7,093 bases of DNA from Promethearchaeota archaeon (lineage in GTDB: Archaea; Asgardarchaeota; Lokiarchaeia; Sigyniarchaeales; SOKP01), in assembly GCA_019058135.1 (NCBI GenBank), contig JAHLWE010000357.1:1-7093 (forward strand), given 5' to 3'. Numbering within the stretch: the stretch's first letter is position 1; each line of letters opens with the position of its first letter. The notes under the pieces were generated by a model. The model was not told where the DNA came from. It did no database searches and saw only the letters and a program-made list of their open reading frames with translations. A program made the position numbers and the translations under genes. This document shows, one piece after another, positions 6,583 to 7,093 of the stretch.

Positions 6583-6602
6583 TCTTTTAAAATTTTTCTT
6601 TT
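6583..6602 (+). terminator. T-tract terminator candidate for the Elf1-like gene
   Basis: Just after the TAA stop the + strand carries three T runs (TTTT, TTTTT, TTTT) within 20 bases, the usual form of an archaeal intrinsic terminator, with no stable hairpin needed. It overlaps the 3' end of the convergent gene. No equivalent T tract is seen for the opposite strand. Confidence 0.4.
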
Positions 6603-7093
6603 AATTTAGAAACTCTATTTCTTATTGATTGTTTTGGGTTTTTAACGAAAATAATCTTTTCATTTGGATAAAATTTAAAACAATTCATAATTTCATCTGG
6701 GATATTTTCCCAAATGGGTAATTTTATAAAATAATCGAAAAAATGATTAAATTTTATATTTTTCTTTTTGAAAAAATAAGCCCATCTATAATATGCTATT
6801 CGATTGAAGGTTTTTATTAAGTTAACACCCAATAAGTTATACTTAGAGCTTAAGAATGTTGCGAGGTAAGACCACATTTTTTGAGTTTGGGGTATAGATT
6901 CGAGATAAACAGAATCTGATAAAGGTCGTATAAAAATCTCATGAATTGTTATAATTGGAATCAATTCATCTACTAATTTTAATATTTTTTCTCTATAATT
7001 AGGATCATTAACAGACATTGTAGTAATTTTCATCATTTTTCTTTTTGCATAATTAAGATGTCTTTCTTTAAAATATAACCACATCTTTGCCAT
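6587..7093 (-). CDS. Uncharacterised protein, 5' end at or beyond the window edge
   Basis: I do not recognise this family. At least 168 residues are encoded. An ATG falls exactly on the last three bases of the window (7091-7093), so the true start could be this one or further upstream, and no ribosome-binding site can be checked. A second Met is at residue 4. The protein is basic, aromatic-rich and helical, with a Y-Y-R-W-A-Y-F-F segment near residues 117-124 and a Lys/Arg-rich C-terminus (K-N-P-K-Q-S-I-R-N-R-V), compatible with nucleic-acid contact but not diagnostic. It converges on the Elf1-like gene with only four bases between the two stop codons. It lies on the same strand as the five-gene block but is separated from it by the Elf1-like gene. 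Confidence 0.7.
   Translation of the reverse strand: MAKMWLYFKERHLNYAKRKMMKITTMSVNDPNYREKILKLVDELIPIITIHEIFIRPLSDSVYLESIPQTQKMWSYLATFLSSKYNLLGVNLIKTFNRIAYYRWAYFFKKKNIKFNHFFDYFIKLPIWENIPDEIMNCFKFYPNEKIIFVKNPKQSIRNRVSKLKEKF

Overview
The window is AT-rich (coding stretches hand-counted at roughly 18-45% GC) and looks archaeal. The clearest marker is an Elf1-family transcription elongation factor gene on the + strand (5851-6582), a family found in eukaryotes and several archaeal lineages but not in typical bacteria. Ribosome-binding sites of the GGTG / GAGG type precede most of the other genes. The Lys/Ile-rich proteins and the elaborated, duplicated Elf1 would suit an Asgard (Lokiarchaeia-like) archaeon, but that placement is inference.

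Layout. A five-gene block occupies the - strand from 5632 to the left edge, with gaps of 19, 38, 25 and 19 bases, so it is probably one operon. In transcription order: (1) a 368-aa helical protein ending in coiled coil; (2) a zinc-ribbon protein of 322 aa built from two copies of a zinc ribbon plus a shared beta/helix module; (3) a 380-aa unknown protein; (4) a 418-aa unknown protein that may be a distant relative of (3); (5) an AAA+ ATPase with intact Walker A, Walker B, sensor 1 and arginine-finger motifs, cut off at the left edge. Divergent to this block, across a 218-base AT-rich intergenic region, lies the Elf1-like gene. It is followed by a convergent gene of unknown function that begins at or beyond the right edge.

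Two genes of the block, (2) and (5), have no usable AUG/GUG/UUG at the right place. Both have a GGTG ribosome-binding site followed at normal spacing by an AUU codon. For gene (2), starting at AUU restores the missing first half of an N-terminal zinc ribbon. For gene (5), the first in-frame ATG lies beyond the whole ATPase core. Ordinary gene calling would therefore truncate one and miss the other.

How the genes may work together. An AAA+ motor with a duplicated zinc-ribbon protein and three helical partners suggests a multi-subunit, ATP-driven complex, perhaps acting on nucleic acid or on the transcription apparatus. No nuclease, protease, methyltransferase or other effector is visible here, so a defence or conflict role is only a possibility. 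Genes beyond the left edge could decide it. I saw no tRNA, rRNA, CRISPR array or transposase.
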